Assembly (NCBI RefSeq): GCF_006149045.1
Contig: NZ_VBSN01000027.1
Coordinates: 969,643-1,033,642 of the forward strand
DNA: 64,000 nt
Source: Dyadobacter flavalbus
GTDB lineage: Bacteria > Bacteroidota > Bacteroidia > Cytophagales > Spirosomataceae
Direction of reading: 5' to 3'
In this document: positions 62,932-64,000 of the stretch, piece by piece
Layout of the letters: every line of letters starts with the position of its first letter
How positions within the stretch are numbered: the stretch's first letter is position 1
The notes under the pieces: model-generated
What the model was told of the DNA's origin: nothing
Database searches by the model: none
What the model saw: the letters and a program-made list of their open reading frames with translations, nothing else
Made by a program: the position numbers and the translations under genes

Positions 62932-64000
62932 ATGAAATTGAATTTTAAAAATATAATTGTCATTGCTGCACTGCTTACCGGAGGCTTATCTTCCTGCGAC
63001 ACGGATTTTCTGGACGTAACGCCTCCGAGCGAGATTGCAAGCGAGCAGGTCTGGACGGACGGCGCACTTTCAGAGGCATTTGTTACCGGCATTTACTCCG
63101 GTCTTCAGCAGGGTGGTTTCAGCGAGCAGATGCTGGCCTCGCTCTCGGACGAAGCCGTCTTCACGCATACGGGCCGCAACATCAACACGGTCAACGAAGG
63201 AAGTCTGAGCCCTTCCAACCTGGGCTGGGTGGACGATACCTACGGATGGAGCCCGATGTACCAGCGCATACGTGCGACCAACATCGCGATCCAGAACCTG
63301 AAAACGGCCACTTTCACCGATGAGACGCTGAAAAGCAGGCTGATGGGCGAAGCTTATTTCCTTCGTGCCTACTATTATCACCAGCTGGTGCGCTACTACG
63401 GTTCTGTTCCGCTGATCACCAAGGTATACGATTTGAACGAGGACTATGCCGTGGCCCGCAACACCTTTGAGGAATGCGTCAGCTTCATTGTGACCAATGC
63501 CGACAGTGCGGCCATGCTGCTGGAAGGCAAGACGCTGGTCAAAGGCCGTGCTACGAAAGAAGCTGCGCTGGCGCTTAAATCCCGTATCCTTCTGTATGCG
63601 GCCAGTGATTTGCACGACATCCCGACCGCAAAGGCCAAGTCCAGCGTAATTGCTGCTTATGCCAAGCCTGAGTTCCTGGGGTATCTTTCCGGTGACCGCA
63701 AGGCACGCTGGAAAGCGGCACAGACCGCAGCCAAGACGGTGCTGGACCTGACGGCAAGCCGCGGCTACAAGCTCAACCTGACCGCGCCGGTAAGTGCTGC
63801 GGAAGGCAAGCTGAACTACATCTCGATCTCGATGGGCGGCGGAAGTGCAGACAAGACCCTGGATGCATCAGCGGGCAGCGAGATCATCTTCGGCCGCTAC
63901 TTTACGCCGAGTTTAAGTGAAGGCGCTCGCCAGACCGGATTGAACAACGGTCCGAACGGCTACCACAACTGGGCAGGCAACACGCCGATCGGCCTTCTGG
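62932..64000 (+). CDS. SusD/RagB lipoprotein (partial, 3' end beyond window)
   Basis: The frame opens at an ATG at 62932, 10 bp after susC, and is still open at the right edge (356 codons). The lipobox is LSSC (C23), followed by DTDFLDVTPPSE. LMGEAYFLRAYYYHQLVRYYGSVPLIT is the TPR core seen in SusD proteins. It should bind ligand for the adjacent SusC. The base composition changes within the gene: about 58-65% GC in several 60-base rows after 63120, compared with under 50% in the preceding susC. Recombination with a paralogue or recent transfer could explain it. Confidence 0.92.
   Translation, partial: MKLNFKNIIVIAALLTGGLSSCDTDFLDVTPPSEIASEQVWTDGALSEAFVTGIYSGLQQGGFSEQMLASLSDEAVFTHTGRNINTVNEGSLSPSNLGWVDDTYGWSPMYQRIRATNIAIQNLKTATFTDETLKSRLMGEAYFLRAYYYHQLVRYYGSVPLITKVYDLNEDYAVARNTFEECVSFIVTNADSAAMLLEGKTLVKGRATKEAALALKSRILLYAASDLHDIPTAKAKSSVIAAYAKPEFLGYLSGDRKARWKAAQTAAKTVLDLTASRGYKLNLTAPVSAAEGKLNYISISMGGGSADKTLDASAGSEIIFGRYFTPSLSEGARQTGLNNGPNGYHNWAGNTPIGLL

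Noticed and set aside
1..64000. tRNA, rRNA or prophage genes
   Set aside because: Intergenic regions were read on both strands; no cloverleaf ending in a typical T-arm, rRNA stretch, integrase or phage structural gene was seen. A tRNA scan was not possible here.

Overview
The window comes from a Bacteroidota genome, most likely a Cytophagales member close to Dyadobacter or Spirosoma. The evidence is two SusC/SusD pairs, an ECF sigma/FecR pair feeding a SusC with a signalling domain, a type IX secretion C-terminal domain, many promoters with the Bacteroidota -7 element TAnnTTTG, and a near absence of Shine-Dalgarno sequences. No rRNA, tRNA, CRISPR array or prophage was found. Genus-level assignment is inference.

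Layout. 1-461: 5' part of a GH16 glucanase, running off the left edge. 682-8541: a co-directional cluster (SBF-type transporter, DUF4230 protein, glutamine-synthetase-like ligase, SDR, aldehyde dehydrogenase, class I amidotransferase, phosphoribosyltransferase) that reads like a gamma-glutamylation route for an amine or amino alcohol. It is interrupted at 3735-4927 by a REP-associated Y1 transposase (RAYT-like) and an array of GCTCCTCCGGAGC palindromes. 8667-14280 (minus): GH36 alpha-galactosidase, Kup potassium transporter, MntH. 14413-17105: MntR, divergent from mntH across a shared operator region, then an LptF/LptG permease and an EamA transporter. 17204-23746: envelope glycan cluster with two polyprenyl-phosphate-sugar-synthase-like GT2 enzymes, two large GT-C-like membrane proteins and an MBOAT acyltransferase. 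23846-28249: GroES-like protein, aldo/keto reductase, DbpA-type RNA helicase followed by a possible micro-ORF, cold shock protein, YheT hydrolase. 28545-31558: serine biosynthesis in two genes, a phosphoserine phosphatase-phosphoglycerate dehydrogenase fusion plus a class V aminotransferase. 31681-38554: GH5-like lipoprotein, T9SS cargo, lipocalin-like lipoprotein, MFS transporter, Tat-type gluconate dehydrogenase subunit 3 and GMC oxidoreductase. 38814-45560: sigma factor, FecR, SusC, SusD. 45626-49865 (minus): xylA, a PpiD/SurA-type foldase, a small membrane protein. 50021-57805: SCP2 protein, pdxJ, YqeY, CvpA, rlmN, PiT phosphate transporter, nadA-nadB. 57784-59151 (minus): vanadium haloperoxidase-like lipoprotein. 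59709-end: a second SusC and a SusD that runs off the right edge.

Most of the window is a housekeeping plus glycan-scavenging chromosome. The parts most worth a second look are the RAYT/REP element inside the gamma-glutamylation cluster, the paired GT2/GT-C surface glycan module, the MntR operator pair, the serB-serA fusion, the micro-ORF overlapping the helicase stop, and the abrupt rise in GC inside the last susD gene.
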